Shown piece by piece: positions 32,012-39,405 of a stretch of DNA of 64,000 nucleotides. Both the position numbers and the translations under genes were made by a program. The DNA lies in NCBI RefSeq assembly GCF_017916255.1, contig NZ_CP072827.1:868001-932000 (forward strand). The letters run 5' to 3'. The number at the start of each line of letters is the position of its first letter. Position 1 is the stretch's first letter. The notes below the pieces were generated by a model, which did no database searches, had not been told where the DNA came from, and worked only from the letters and a program-made list of their open reading frames with translations. This DNA comes from Streptomyces mobaraensis NBRC 13819 = DSM 40847 (GTDB lineage: Bacteria > Actinomycetota > Actinomycetes > Streptomycetales > Streptomycetaceae).

Positions 32012-32676
32012 GGCAGAACCTCCTGGGCGGACGGCCCGGTGGTCCGGGTCACCGGTCCGTGCTCCCGTGGGAACCTCTACGCCGGATTTCCAGCGACCTC
32101 CGGGCGATTGAGGAGCCCGTCGTTACGCTGATACGAAGCATCGGAAAAAGTGTCCGGCGAAGTCTCGCGTCACGTACGGCGTGAACGGATTCACCACGCG
32201 GATGGCGGAACGTTCGGGCCCCACAAGCACACCGACGGGCCTCTTTGGGGACGGTCGGGGAGGGAAAGGGACCCGTCCGTCGGCTCCGTCGGCATAACAC
32301 CGGAAACCCTCCGGAAAGACACGTTCGCGACGGCCACGTGAACGGCCCGTCGCGCAGTCCTTCGCCTCGCTCGCGTACTTGAGCGAACGCGCGCGGAATC
32401 CGCGGCGGGCACACCGCCGATGAGCGCGCGGGCCGGGGGCATTCGGCCGTCCGATTCAAGTCGCCTGCCCGCTCGCCCGGTTCCTCCCGCACGGGAAGGA
32501 TCTTCTCCCGAGGCCCCTCCCAAGTCCCGTGCGGCGCCGCCGGCCTCCGCCGGGGACGCCTCCCTTCCGCTCGCCTCTGGGCATCGGACGTCCCATATGC
32601 CAAGATCACCCGACGAAGAGACGCATGTCGCGAAGGACCGGCATGCGGCCGAGCACTGCTCCGGGAACGGTGACCC
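32012..32676. other. Intergenic region upstream of the SARP-LysR gene, with inverted repeat
   Basis: These 665 bp contain no convincing coding sequence. The most regular element is a perfect 10-bp inverted repeat, CCGCACGGGA (32487-32496) with TCCCGTGCGG (32525-32534), about 140 bp upstream of the SARP-LysR start. It may be an operator or hairpin. A shorter CGCATG/CATGCG pair lies at 32622-32647. Confidence 0.5.
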
Positions 32677-34251
32677 ATGTCCGTGCAGATGGCGACCGGG
32701 CCCGCGGCCCGTGACGAGGAAGCCGGTTTCCGCGAACGGGCGGCGGACGACGCGTCCGCGCTGCGGCTGCGGGTCCTCGGGCCGATGTCGGCCCAGTACG
32801 ACGGTGCCGAGCTGGCCCTCGGCCCCCGGCGCCACCGCGCGCTGCTGGCCCTGCTCCTGGTCCGGCTCGGCCGGGTCGTGCCCACCGGGGTGCTCGTCGA
32901 CGACCTGTGGGGCTACGCGCCCCCGCGCCGCGCCGTGGCCACCCTGCAGTCCTACGTCTGCCACCTCCGCCGCGCCCTGGACTCCCCCGCCGGCCGCACC
33001 GGCCCCTCCCTGCTGCACTACCGCGCGCCGGGCTACGTCCTGCGGCTGGCCCCGGAACAGGTGGACGTCCAGCGCTTCGAGCTGACCGTGGCCGCCGGCA
33101 ACCGGCTGCTGGAGCGCCGGAACCTGCCGGCCGCGCGGGACGTCTTCACGGAGGCGCTCGGCCTCTGGCAGGGCTCCCCCTACCAGGAGTTCGAGGAGAT
33201 CGGGGCACTGGCCGACGAGAGCGGGCGGCTGGAGCAGATACGCCTGACGGCCGTCGAAGGGCTGGCCGAGGCGCGGCTGGGGCTCGGCGAGGTGGCCGTC
33301 GTCGCCGCCGAACTCGCCCCCGAGGCACGGCGGCACCCCACCCGCGAGCGGCTGGTCGGCCATCTGATGACCGCGCTGTCCGCGCTCGGGCGGCAGGCCG
33401 AGGCGCTGCGCGTGCACGAACGCACCCGGGCCTGCCTCGCCGAGGAGTTCGGCGTGGACATCGGCGCGGAGCTGCGGCGTGTCCACGCGGCCGTCCTGCG
33501 GCAGGAACCGCTGGAGAGACCGCCCGCACCACCGGCGTCCCGCACTCCCCCGGCCCCGGCCGGCGGCCCCGGGCTGCTGCTCGGCCCGGGCCCCTGGCCG
33601 CCGGACACGTGGCCCGCCGGGAACGCACCGCGCGTCCCGGGCGAACTCCGCGTCGCCACCCTGCAGTCGATCAGCATCGGCGTCATCCCGCCCGCGCTGC
33701 GCGTCTGGTACCAGGAGAACCCGGCCTCACAGGTCGTCCTCACCGAGTACATGAACGCCGCCGAACTCCAGGCCGCCGTCACCTCCGGAGCGGCCGACGT
33801 GGCCGTCGGCCCGCTCCCCGACTCATGGCCGCACCCGGTACGCCTGCTGGGCACCGAGGAGTTCGCCATCGTCCTGCCGCCCGACGACCCGGTCGCCGCC
33901 GCCTCGGGCGCCCGGATGCCGTTCACCGTCCTGCGCGACCGCGCCTGGGTGCGGCTGGCGCCCCGCAACGGCCTCGCCCGGTTCCTCGACGAGGGCTGCG
34001 CCGCGGCCGGGTTCCACCCGCGGACGGCGATGCTCACCGAGCTGAGCGCCGCCGCCCCGATGCTCACCCACTCCGGCCTGGGCCCCGCCCTCATCCCCGC
34101 GAACATGGTCCCCCGGCACTTCCCCGGCCGGGTGATCCTCCCCGACCCGCCCATCCGCCGCACCCTGGCCGCCTACGCGAACGGCCCGCTCGACGCGGTG
34201 GCCGCCGCGTTCGTGGAGACCCTCGCCGCCCGCTCCAGCGTCGGCCCGTGA
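32677..34251 (+). CDS. SARP-LysR sensor fusion regulator
   Basis: A 524-residue regulator. Residues about 28-275 form a standard SARP: a winged helix with LRVLGPM, the LQSYVCHLRRAL recognition region and GYVLRL, then the activator domain ending in EEFGVDIG. A Pro/Gly-rich linker (about 280-315) joins it to a LysR-type substrate-binding domain (about 320-520: RVATLQSISIGVIPPAL, GAADVAVGPLP, LIPANMVP). The helix-turn-helix normal to LysR proteins is absent. The design suggests a ligand-responsive SARP that replaces the usual ATPase module with an effector pocket. It lies between the two biosynthetic arms and could sense a pathway intermediate. The start is ATG 32677; the ribosome site is weak. 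No TTA codon was seen. Confidence 0.88.
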   Translation: MSVQMATGPAARDEEAGFRERAADDASALRLRVLGPMSAQYDGAELALGPRRHRALLALLLVRLGRVVPTGVLVDDLWGYAPPRRAVATLQSYVCHLRRALDSPAGRTGPSLLHYRAPGYVLRLAPEQVDVQRFELTVAAGNRLLERRNLPAARDVFTEALGLWQGSPYQEFEEIGALADESGRLEQIRLTAVEGLAEARLGLGEVAVVAAELAPEARRHPTRERLVGHLMTALSALGRQAEALRVHERTRACLAEEFGVDIGAELRRVHAAVLRQEPLERPPAPPASRTPPAPAGGPGLLLGPGPWPPDTWPAGNAPRVPGELRVATLQSISIGVIPPALRVWYQENPASQVVLTEYMNAAELQAAVTSGAADVAVGPLPDSWPHPVRLLGTEEFAIVLPPDDPVAAASGARMPFTVLRDRAWVRLAPRNGLARFLDEGCAAAGFHPRTAMLTELSAAAPMLTHSGLGPALIPANMVPRHFPGRVILPDPPIRRTLAAYANGPLDAVAAAFVETLAARSSVGP

Positions 34252-35457
34252 CGCCGCGCGGGACCCGCCCCGCCGGTACGCGGCGACGGCCGCGGCCATC
34301 CGCTCCACGATCCGGGTCAGGATCGCCTCCGTGGTGCCGAAGTTGATCCGGACGAACCCCTCGCCCGCCGTGCCGCAGTCGCGCCCGTCGACGAGCGTCA
34401 CCCCGGCCCGGTCCGCGAAGAAGCCCGCGAGATCCGCTTCCGGCAGGCCGAGGCCGCGCAGGTCGGCCCAGCCGAGATAGGTGCCCTCGGGCGGTACGTG
34501 ACCGGCCTCCGGCAGGTGCGCGGCCAGCAGGCCGGCGAGCAGCCGCCGGTTGCGGTCCAGCCGGGCGAGCACCGCGTCGAGCCACGGGCGCCCCTCCCGG
34601 TAGGCGGCGACGGCGGCCACCGCGCCCAGGGTGGCCGTCCCGTCGGTGGCCAGCCGGCCGAGCCGGGCCCACCGCTCCCGGTCGGCGTCGTTGTGGAGCA
34701 GCATCTGGGCGCACTTCAGGCCGGCGAGGTTCCACGCCTTGGACGCCGAGGTGGCCGTCAGGGTGTGATGCGCGGCGGCCTCCGACAGGGAGGCGTACGG
34801 CGTGTGCCGCCGCCCGGCGAGCACCAGCGGGGAGTGCACCTCGTCGGAGAAGACGCGTCCCTGACGCTTCGTCACCAGCGCGCAGACAGAACGCAGTTCG
34901 CCGGGTTCCATGACCCGGCCCGTCGGGTTGTGCGGGTTGCACAGCAGCAGCAGGTGTCCGCCGGCGGCGAACGCGGCGTCCAGCGCGTCGAGGTCGAGGA
35001 CGTACCGGCCGCCTGCCGCCCGGGACATGGGGACCTGGAGGACGTCGCGGCCCAGCAGCCGCGGGACGACCAGGAACGGCGTGTACGCGGGCACCGGCAC
35101 GATCACCGGGGAGCCGGGGCGGGAGAAGTGCTCGACGGCGACGTGCAGCGCCCGGACCACGTCGGGCAGCAGCCGGACGTCGTCCCCGGACACCTCCCAG
35201 CCGTGGCTCTCCCGTTGCCAGGCGGCGCAGGCCGCGCCCGCCTCGGCGGCCAGGGAGGGGGTGAGGTAGCCGAGCACGTCCCGGTCGACGGCGGCGCGCA
35301 GCGCGGCGAGGACCGGCGGGGCGGTGCCGTAGTCGGTCTCGGCGGCACAGGCACCGAGGCCGTCCGGTCCGGCCGTCTCCCACTTCAGCCGGCCGGGGCG
35401 GCGGAGGGCGGCGGCCTCGACGTCGGCCACGGCGCCGGCCGCGTACCGGACGCTCAT
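33823..35457 (-). CDS. MalY/PatB-type PLP enzyme (aminotransferase or C-S lyase) with run-on tail
   Basis: Fold-type I PLP enzyme. The core (about residues 1-395) shows LLCNPHNPTGRV, the Asp-containing FSDEVHSPLV, the Schiff-base lysine in TATSASKAWNLAGLK and the C-terminal RINFGTT arginine. It most resembles MalY/PatB cystathionine beta-lyases, which share their fold with aminotransferases, so either activity is possible. ATG 35457 overlaps the stop of the upstream GFA gene (ATGA), showing translational coupling. The family norm is about 390 residues, but no stop occurs until 33823. This adds about 145 low-complexity residues antisense to the SARP-LysR gene, so the ancestral stop may have been lost. 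It might transaminate a 2-oxo acid or cleave a thioether made in the pathway. Confidence 0.85.
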   Translation of the reverse strand: MSVRYAAGAVADVEAAALRRPGRLKWETAGPDGLGACAAETDYGTAPPVLAALRAAVDRDVLGYLTPSLAAEAGAACAAWQRESHGWEVSGDDVRLLPDVVRALHVAVEHFSRPGSPVIVPVPAYTPFLVVPRLLGRDVLQVPMSRAAGGRYVLDLDALDAAFAAGGHLLLLCNPHNPTGRVMEPGELRSVCALVTKRQGRVFSDEVHSPLVLAGRRHTPYASLSEAAAHHTLTATSASKAWNLAGLKCAQMLLHNDADRERWARLGRLATDGTATLGAVAAVAAYREGRPWLDAVLARLDRNRRLLAGLLAAHLPEAGHVPPEGTYLGWADLRGLGLPEADLAGFFADRAGVTLVDGRDCGTAGEGFVRINFGTTEAILTRIVERMAAAVAAYRRGGSRAASRADAGAGGEGLHERGGHRVERAVRVGGQGAADGRVGEDHPAGEVPGDHVRGDEGGAQAGVGEHRGGGAQLGEHRRPRVEPGRGAALVEEPGEAVAGRQPHPGAVAQDGERHPGARGGGDRVVGRQDDGELLGAQQAYRVRP

Positions 35458-35885
35458 TCGGTCAGGACGTGCTGTCCGGCCGCCATGCTCGCCTCCCAGT
35501 TCCGCCCGTCGAACTCCACGAATTCGATGTGCTCGGCGGCCTCCAGGTCCAGGCAGCGCGCGTTGACGCTGAAGTACCCGGTGGGGTGCGAGCGGGGGCG
35601 GTAGAAGGGCATGATGCCGCACACGGCGCAGAACGTGTGGTCCGCGACGCGGTTGCCGAACCGGTAGGGCTTGAGGAACTCCTGCCCGCGGTGCAGCTCG
35701 AACCGCTCCTCCGGGACCATGAGTTCCTGGTGCCCGGACTTGTAGCAGATGCCGCAGTTGCACAGGGTGATGGTGAGGTTGCGGCTGGCGGCGGCGGAGA
35801 ACGCCACGCCGCCGCAGTGGCAGGAGCCCTCGTACCAGACACGTTCGATCTCCGCCTCGGGCGTGGCGTCGCGGTCAGCCGGCAC
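35454..35885 (-). CDS. GFA-family zinc protein (CENP-V/GFA fold)
   Basis: A 143-residue protein with the cysteine pattern of the glutathione-dependent formaldehyde-activating (GFA) family: CHCGG, CNCGIC and CAVCG, which bind two zinc ions. Most members have no proven reaction; some act on thiol adducts. It is the middle gene of a coupled operon, overlapping the dioxygenase upstream by 11 bp and the MalY-type enzyme downstream by 4 bp. A sulphur-related role would fit the PLP lyases in this cluster but is inferred from context only. Confidence 0.87.
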   Translation of the reverse strand: MPADRDATPEAEIERVWYEGSCHCGGVAFSAAASRNLTITLCNCGICYKSGHQELMVPEERFELHRGQEFLKPYRFGNRVADHTFCAVCGIMPFYRPRSHPTGYFSVNARCLDLEAAEHIEFVEFDGRNWEASMAAGQHVLTE

Positions 35886-36831
35886 GGTGGTCCACCCCCG
35901 CCAGGGCGTGCTCGCCGGCGGTCCCGGCCAGGTCGTCGAGCGACGGCAGGACGGCGGTCATCGGCAGGTCGGGGTGCGGGCGCAGCGAGTCGTGCGCGTG
36001 TGAGACGTGCCCGGGACCCGCCGGCTTGCGGGTGAAGAAGATCAGCATGTCGCGGGTGGCGGGCCGTTCGGGATCGACGGCGATCACGGGCGAGACGCTG
36101 TGCTTCCGCTCGTGGTCGACGAGGAGGAGGGTGTCGAGGAAGTGGCGGTGCCGCTCCTCGCCGAGCAGCAGCCCGGGGTCGGCCTCGTGCCAGCGGGCGG
36201 CGTTGGCCTCGCGCATGTCGTGGATGAACGTCGCCGCGCTGTCGTCGGTCATATTGGTGCTGCCGAGCAGGGTGGTCATGGTGTGGTCCACGCCGTCGCT
36301 GTGCACGCCCTCCAGCGCCGGCTCGCCCCGGAGCCGGGCGTCGGTGACGGTCCGCAGGTTGAACAGGGTGCAGATCCACTGCGGCGACGCGTAGTCGAGG
36401 TACGGCCGGTGGGCCATCGCGACATCCTCGATCACCAGGAACTTGAAGGCGAGCAGCGCCTGGAAGGCGGTGTTCTGCTGGAGGTCGTCGCGCACCTCCT
36501 CGAAGACCCGCAGTTCGCCCGAGTCGTGCCGGACGAAGTCCTCCTCCTTGGAGAGGACGAACGGCTGGAACTCCAGCCGGCGCGCCCGCCGCTCCACCGG
36601 GTCGAGGCAGAACCGGCCGTTGCGCGACTTCCGGAACGGCAGGGTGGGGTCGTTCCGCAGACCGTCGCTCACGTGCCGCAGCCGTTCCAGGTCCGCGTCG
36701 GAGGCGCCCAGGAACCTGAGGATCTCCGTCATCCGCGCGCCCTCGACGAAGACCGCCCGGTCGCGGACGTACCGGGATCTGACGTCCGCTATTTCGGAGA
36801 CGGCGTCGACGGTGAATTCCGAGGTTGTCAC
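35875..36831 (-). CDS. Fe(II)/2-oxoglutarate dioxygenase, IDO-type amino-acid hydroxylase family
   Basis: A 318-residue protein of the 2OG-Fe dioxygenase family that includes Bacillus L-isoleucine dioxygenase. The iron triad is visible as HSDGVDH (His-x-Asp, near residue 176) and the distal His in ERKHSVSPV. The nearby PERPATRDM region carries the Arg expected to bind 2-oxoglutarate. The start is GTG 36831, with GGAGG five bases upstream; a longer ATG start lacks a ribosome site. Relatives hydroxylate free aliphatic or basic amino acids, so it may make a hydroxylated building block for the NRPS. It is the first gene of the leftward operon with GFA and MalY and diverges from the main NRPS operon. 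Confidence 0.87.
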   Translation of the reverse strand: MTTSEFTVDAVSEIADVRSRYVRDRAVFVEGARMTEILRFLGASDADLERLRHVSDGLRNDPTLPFRKSRNGRFCLDPVERRARRLEFQPFVLSKEEDFVRHDSGELRVFEEVRDDLQQNTAFQALLAFKFLVIEDVAMAHRPYLDYASPQWICTLFNLRTVTDARLRGEPALEGVHSDGVDHTMTTLLGSTNMTDDSAATFIHDMREANAARWHEADPGLLLGEERHRHFLDTLLLVDHERKHSVSPVIAVDPERPATRDMLIFFTRKPAGPGHVSHAHDSLRPHPDLPMTAVLPSLDDLAGTAGEHALAGVDHRAG

Positions 36832-36992
36832 TCGACCTCCATGGTGATGGGTCGGACGAGGGCAGGCCGTCACCATGGCCGCGGCCCCGCATTTCCGCGG
36901 TCAACGTAGGGAGGGCGGGAATGCCGTGTCAAGTGCCCGGAATTTCCGCGCGGTTATCGGGAAGGCCGGGTGAACGACACCGGCGGAGCGCG

Positions 36993-37046
36993 TCGACACC
37001 GCGTTCACAACGCGTCGACGTTTCGTCGACGGGCCGCTGCTAGCTT
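36993..37046 (+). promoter_or_regulatory. SARP box and -10 of the NRPS operon promoter
   Basis: Four heptamers start at 36993, 37004, 37015 and 37026, exactly 11 bp apart: TCGACAC, TTCACAA, TCGACGT and TCGACGG. Eight bases after the last one is TAGCTT (37041-37046), a good -10. Spacing and position match SARP-dependent promoters. The repeat sequence differs from the CAAGACG repeats at the PKS promoter, which suggests a different SARP reads it. Confidence 0.75.
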
Positions 37047-37091
37047 TTCGGCCCGTCAGCGCAATTGCCGTCCGTACCGGAGAAAAGCTAG
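37040..37091. promoter_or_regulatory. 10-bp inverted repeat spanning -10 and ribosome site
   Basis: CTAGCTTTTC (37040-37049) and GAAAAGCTAG (37082-37091) are perfect inverted arms 32 bp apart. The left arm contains the -10 hexamer and the right arm abuts the ribosome site and first start codons. Because the transcript should begin after the left arm, it is more likely a DNA operator than an RNA hairpin. Confidence 0.55.
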
Positions 37092-37099
37092 GGGTGCTC

Positions 37100-38416
37100 G
37101 TGGCGAAAGAGAGCCGTACGGCGATCGGCTTCGAAGAGGGCCGCAACGACGGCGCCAAGTGGTTCGGCGACCTCACCCGCTCGCGGTTCGCGGGGCCCGT
37201 CACCCCGCACCACCGGGTGCTGTCCCGCGAGGTCTCGCCGGAGACGCTCGCCGTGCACGCGGGGACGTACGAGGACCCGGTGACGGGCGCGGTGGGCACC
37301 CCGGTCTTCCAGACCAGCACCTTCCTGCTGGACGACGCCAGTTACGCGGCCTTCTCCGACGGGACCTCCCGCGACGTCCCGATCTACACCCGGTACGGCA
37401 ACCCCTCGCAGTGGTCCGTGCAGGAGAAGATCGCCGCGCTGGAGGGCAGCCGCAGCGCGCTGGTGACGTCCTCCGGGATGAGCGCCACCGCCAGCACGAT
37501 CTACGCCCTGACCAACGCGGGCAGCCACATCGTCTCGGCCTACGACGTCTACGGCGGCACCTACAACCTGCTGCGCGAGGACATGCCGTCGGCCGGCCGC
37601 GAGGTGACGTTCGTCGACCCCTGCGACCTGGACGCGGTGCGCGCGGCGATCCGCCCCGAGACCCAGCTGCTGTTCTTCGAGACGCTGACCAACCCGCTGC
37701 TGAAGGCGCCGTCGGTACGCGGCCTGGCGAAGATCGCGAAGGAGGCCAACGCCCTTCTCGTGGTGGACAACACCTTCCTCACCCCGGTCAACATGCGCCC
37801 CCTGGAGCTCGGCGCGGACGTCGTCGTGCACAGCGCCACCAAGTACCTCGCCGGGCACAGCGACCTGACCGCCGGCGCGGTCGTCGGCCGGCGGAAGTTC
37901 CTGGACCGGATCTGGGCACAGGCCCTGCGCTTCGGCGGCACCCTCGAACCGCTCTCCGCCTTCCTCCTGGAACGCGGAATGAAGACCCTTCCGCTGCGCG
38001 TCCGCGCGCAGAATGCCAACGCGGCGGAAGTGGCGCGTTTCCTGGCCGGGCACGAACGCATCGCGGCCGTTCACCATCCGGAACTCGGCGGCCCCCGCTA
38101 TGCCGGTCTGGAACGCGCGGACTACGGCGGATTCGGCGGCATGGTGAGTTTCGAGGTGCGCGGCGGCGACGAAGCCGCCCTGGAATTCATGAAGAAACTC
38201 CGGATTCCCTATGTGGCGACGAGTCTGGGCGGCGTGGAATCCCTGGTGAGCATGCCGAGCAATACCTCGCACAGTTCGCTCACCGCCCGCCAGCGGTCCC
38301 GGATCGGCATCAATCCCGGCCTGGTCCGGTTCTCGGTCGGCATCGAGAACGTCCGCGATCTGGTCCGGGACCTGGACGAGGCGCTCGGCGCTCCGGCAGA
38401 GGAGGACAAGCGATGA
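37100..38416 (+). CDS. Cystathionine gamma-lyase/gamma-synthase-family PLP enzyme
   Basis: A 438-residue Cys/Met-metabolism PLP enzyme. It has YTRYGNPS (phosphate-binding Tyr and Arg of the partner subunit), SSGMSAT, DNTF and the Schiff-base lysine in HSATKYLAGHSD, and ends with SLGGVESL and GLVRFSVGIE. Members catalyse gamma- or beta-elimination or replacement on amino acids such as cystathionine or O-acyl-homoserine. First gene of the large rightward operon, directly behind the SARP box. GTG 37094 and GTG 37100 are both possible starts; AGGGG lies just before. It could supply sulphide or make a gamma-substituted amino acid for the NRPS. Being followed by an OsmC protein suggests sulphur or peroxide chemistry, but this is inference. 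Confidence 0.9.
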   Translation: MAKESRTAIGFEEGRNDGAKWFGDLTRSRFAGPVTPHHRVLSREVSPETLAVHAGTYEDPVTGAVGTPVFQTSTFLLDDASYAAFSDGTSRDVPIYTRYGNPSQWSVQEKIAALEGSRSALVTSSGMSATASTIYALTNAGSHIVSAYDVYGGTYNLLREDMPSAGREVTFVDPCDLDAVRAAIRPETQLLFFETLTNPLLKAPSVRGLAKIAKEANALLVVDNTFLTPVNMRPLELGADVVVHSATKYLAGHSDLTAGAVVGRRKFLDRIWAQALRFGGTLEPLSAFLLERGMKTLPLRVRAQNANAAEVARFLAGHERIAAVHHPELGGPRYAGLERADYGGFGGMVSFEVRGGDEAALEFMKKLRIPYVATSLGGVESLVSMPSNTSHSSLTARQRSRIGINPGLVRFSVGIENVRDLVRDLDEALGAPAEEDKR

Positions 38417-39405
38417 GGAACAGCTTCAACACGGCCGGCTTCAGCGAAGTGGTCCACGAGATCCGCAACGACCCCGCCGAGGCGGCGTTCCTCTACACGG
38501 CGGAGGCGCAGTCCTCGCCGTACCGGGGGCTGTCGGCGAGGATCGGTCCGGCGCTGTTCGGCACGGTGAAGTCCGCGCGGCGCTTCTCGGTGGAGCTCCG
38601 GGACGTCTCCGACGCGCCCGGCGCCGACGGCCCGCTGCCCATGCACCTGGCCCTCACCGGCATCGCCTCCTGCGCGCTGACCACGCTGGTCGGCGGCGGC
38701 AGCGCCCAGTCGGTGGTCTTCGAGAGCGCCGACATGGACATCGCCTGGGACGGCGGCGCGGTGGCGAGCCGGATCGACGTGGGCGGGGTGCCGGACGACG
38801 CGACGGTCGCCGAACTCGTCGACCAGGTCGAGCGGTTCAGCCCCAACTACACCACGCTGATCCGGCCGGTCCCGGTCGCCCTGCGCCACGGGCCGGGCGC
38901 CGCCCCCGCGAGCGCCGGTACGGCGGAGGGCGCGCCGGCCGCCGGGCGTCCGGCCGCCTGCCAGGTCCGCTGGATCAGCGGCACCCAGCTCACATCCGCC
39001 CCACTGGGCCCGGAGCCGGGCGAGGAGCTGCGGGTGGACGCGCCCAAGCAGCTCACCGGCGTCGACTGGGGTCCGAACCCGCAGGAGTACCTGCTGATGG
39101 GCCTCGCCGCCGACGTGGCCTCGCACCTGGGCCGGCTCGCCCGCGAACTGACCGGCCGGGCCGTGACCTGGCGGGTCGCCGTCCGGGGCACGGAGGACGT
39201 CGGGGGGCTGCTCCAGGCGGACCCGTCGGCCGTCGTCCAGCTCCAGGACATGGAGTGCGCGGTGGCGGAGCCCGCGGGGCTCTCCGGTACGGAGCTGGAG
39301 AAGGTCGTGGTGGCCGCCTGGGCCGCGTCGGAGGTGCGGTACCTGATCGAGGCGGCCCCGGCCGTCCGGCTGACCTCGCACCGGGTGGAGTCGTGTCCGG
39401 TATGA
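38413..39405 (+). CDS. Tandem OsmC-like protein
   Basis: A 330-residue protein that looks like two fused OsmC/Ohr-fold domains (about 1-165 and 175-330). The first keeps a cysteine in the helix position (GIASCALTTL). In the second that motif reads MGLAADVASHL, with Ala where the reactive Cys is expected. A late C-terminal Cys occurs in VESCPV. OsmC/Ohr proteins reduce organic hydroperoxides with a cysteine pair, usually as homodimers of about 140 residues. A fused, half-degenerate form inside a biosynthetic operon may have a new function. It overlaps the PLP gene upstream (ATGA) and the monooxygenase downstream, so all three are translationally coupled. Confidence 0.75.
   Translation: MRNSFNTAGFSEVVHEIRNDPAEAAFLYTAEAQSSPYRGLSARIGPALFGTVKSARRFSVELRDVSDAPGADGPLPMHLALTGIASCALTTLVGGGSAQSVVFESADMDIAWDGGAVASRIDVGGVPDDATVAELVDQVERFSPNYTTLIRPVPVALRHGPGAAPASAGTAEGAPAAGRPAACQVRWISGTQLTSAPLGPEPGEELRVDAPKQLTGVDWGPNPQEYLLMGLAADVASHLGRLARELTGRAVTWRVAVRGTEDVGGLLQADPSAVVQLQDMECAVAEPAGLSGTELEKVVVAAWAASEVRYLIEAAPAVRLTSHRVESCPV

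Larger units (their letters stand above)
36832..37099. other. Divergent promoter region between the dioxygenase and NRPS operons
   Basis: A non-coding stretch of about 270 bp carrying the rightward SARP box with -10 and a flanking inverted repeat, both listed separately. It also carries the GGAGG site for the leftward dioxygenase gene at its left end. No leftward promoter was identified. Confidence 0.7.
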
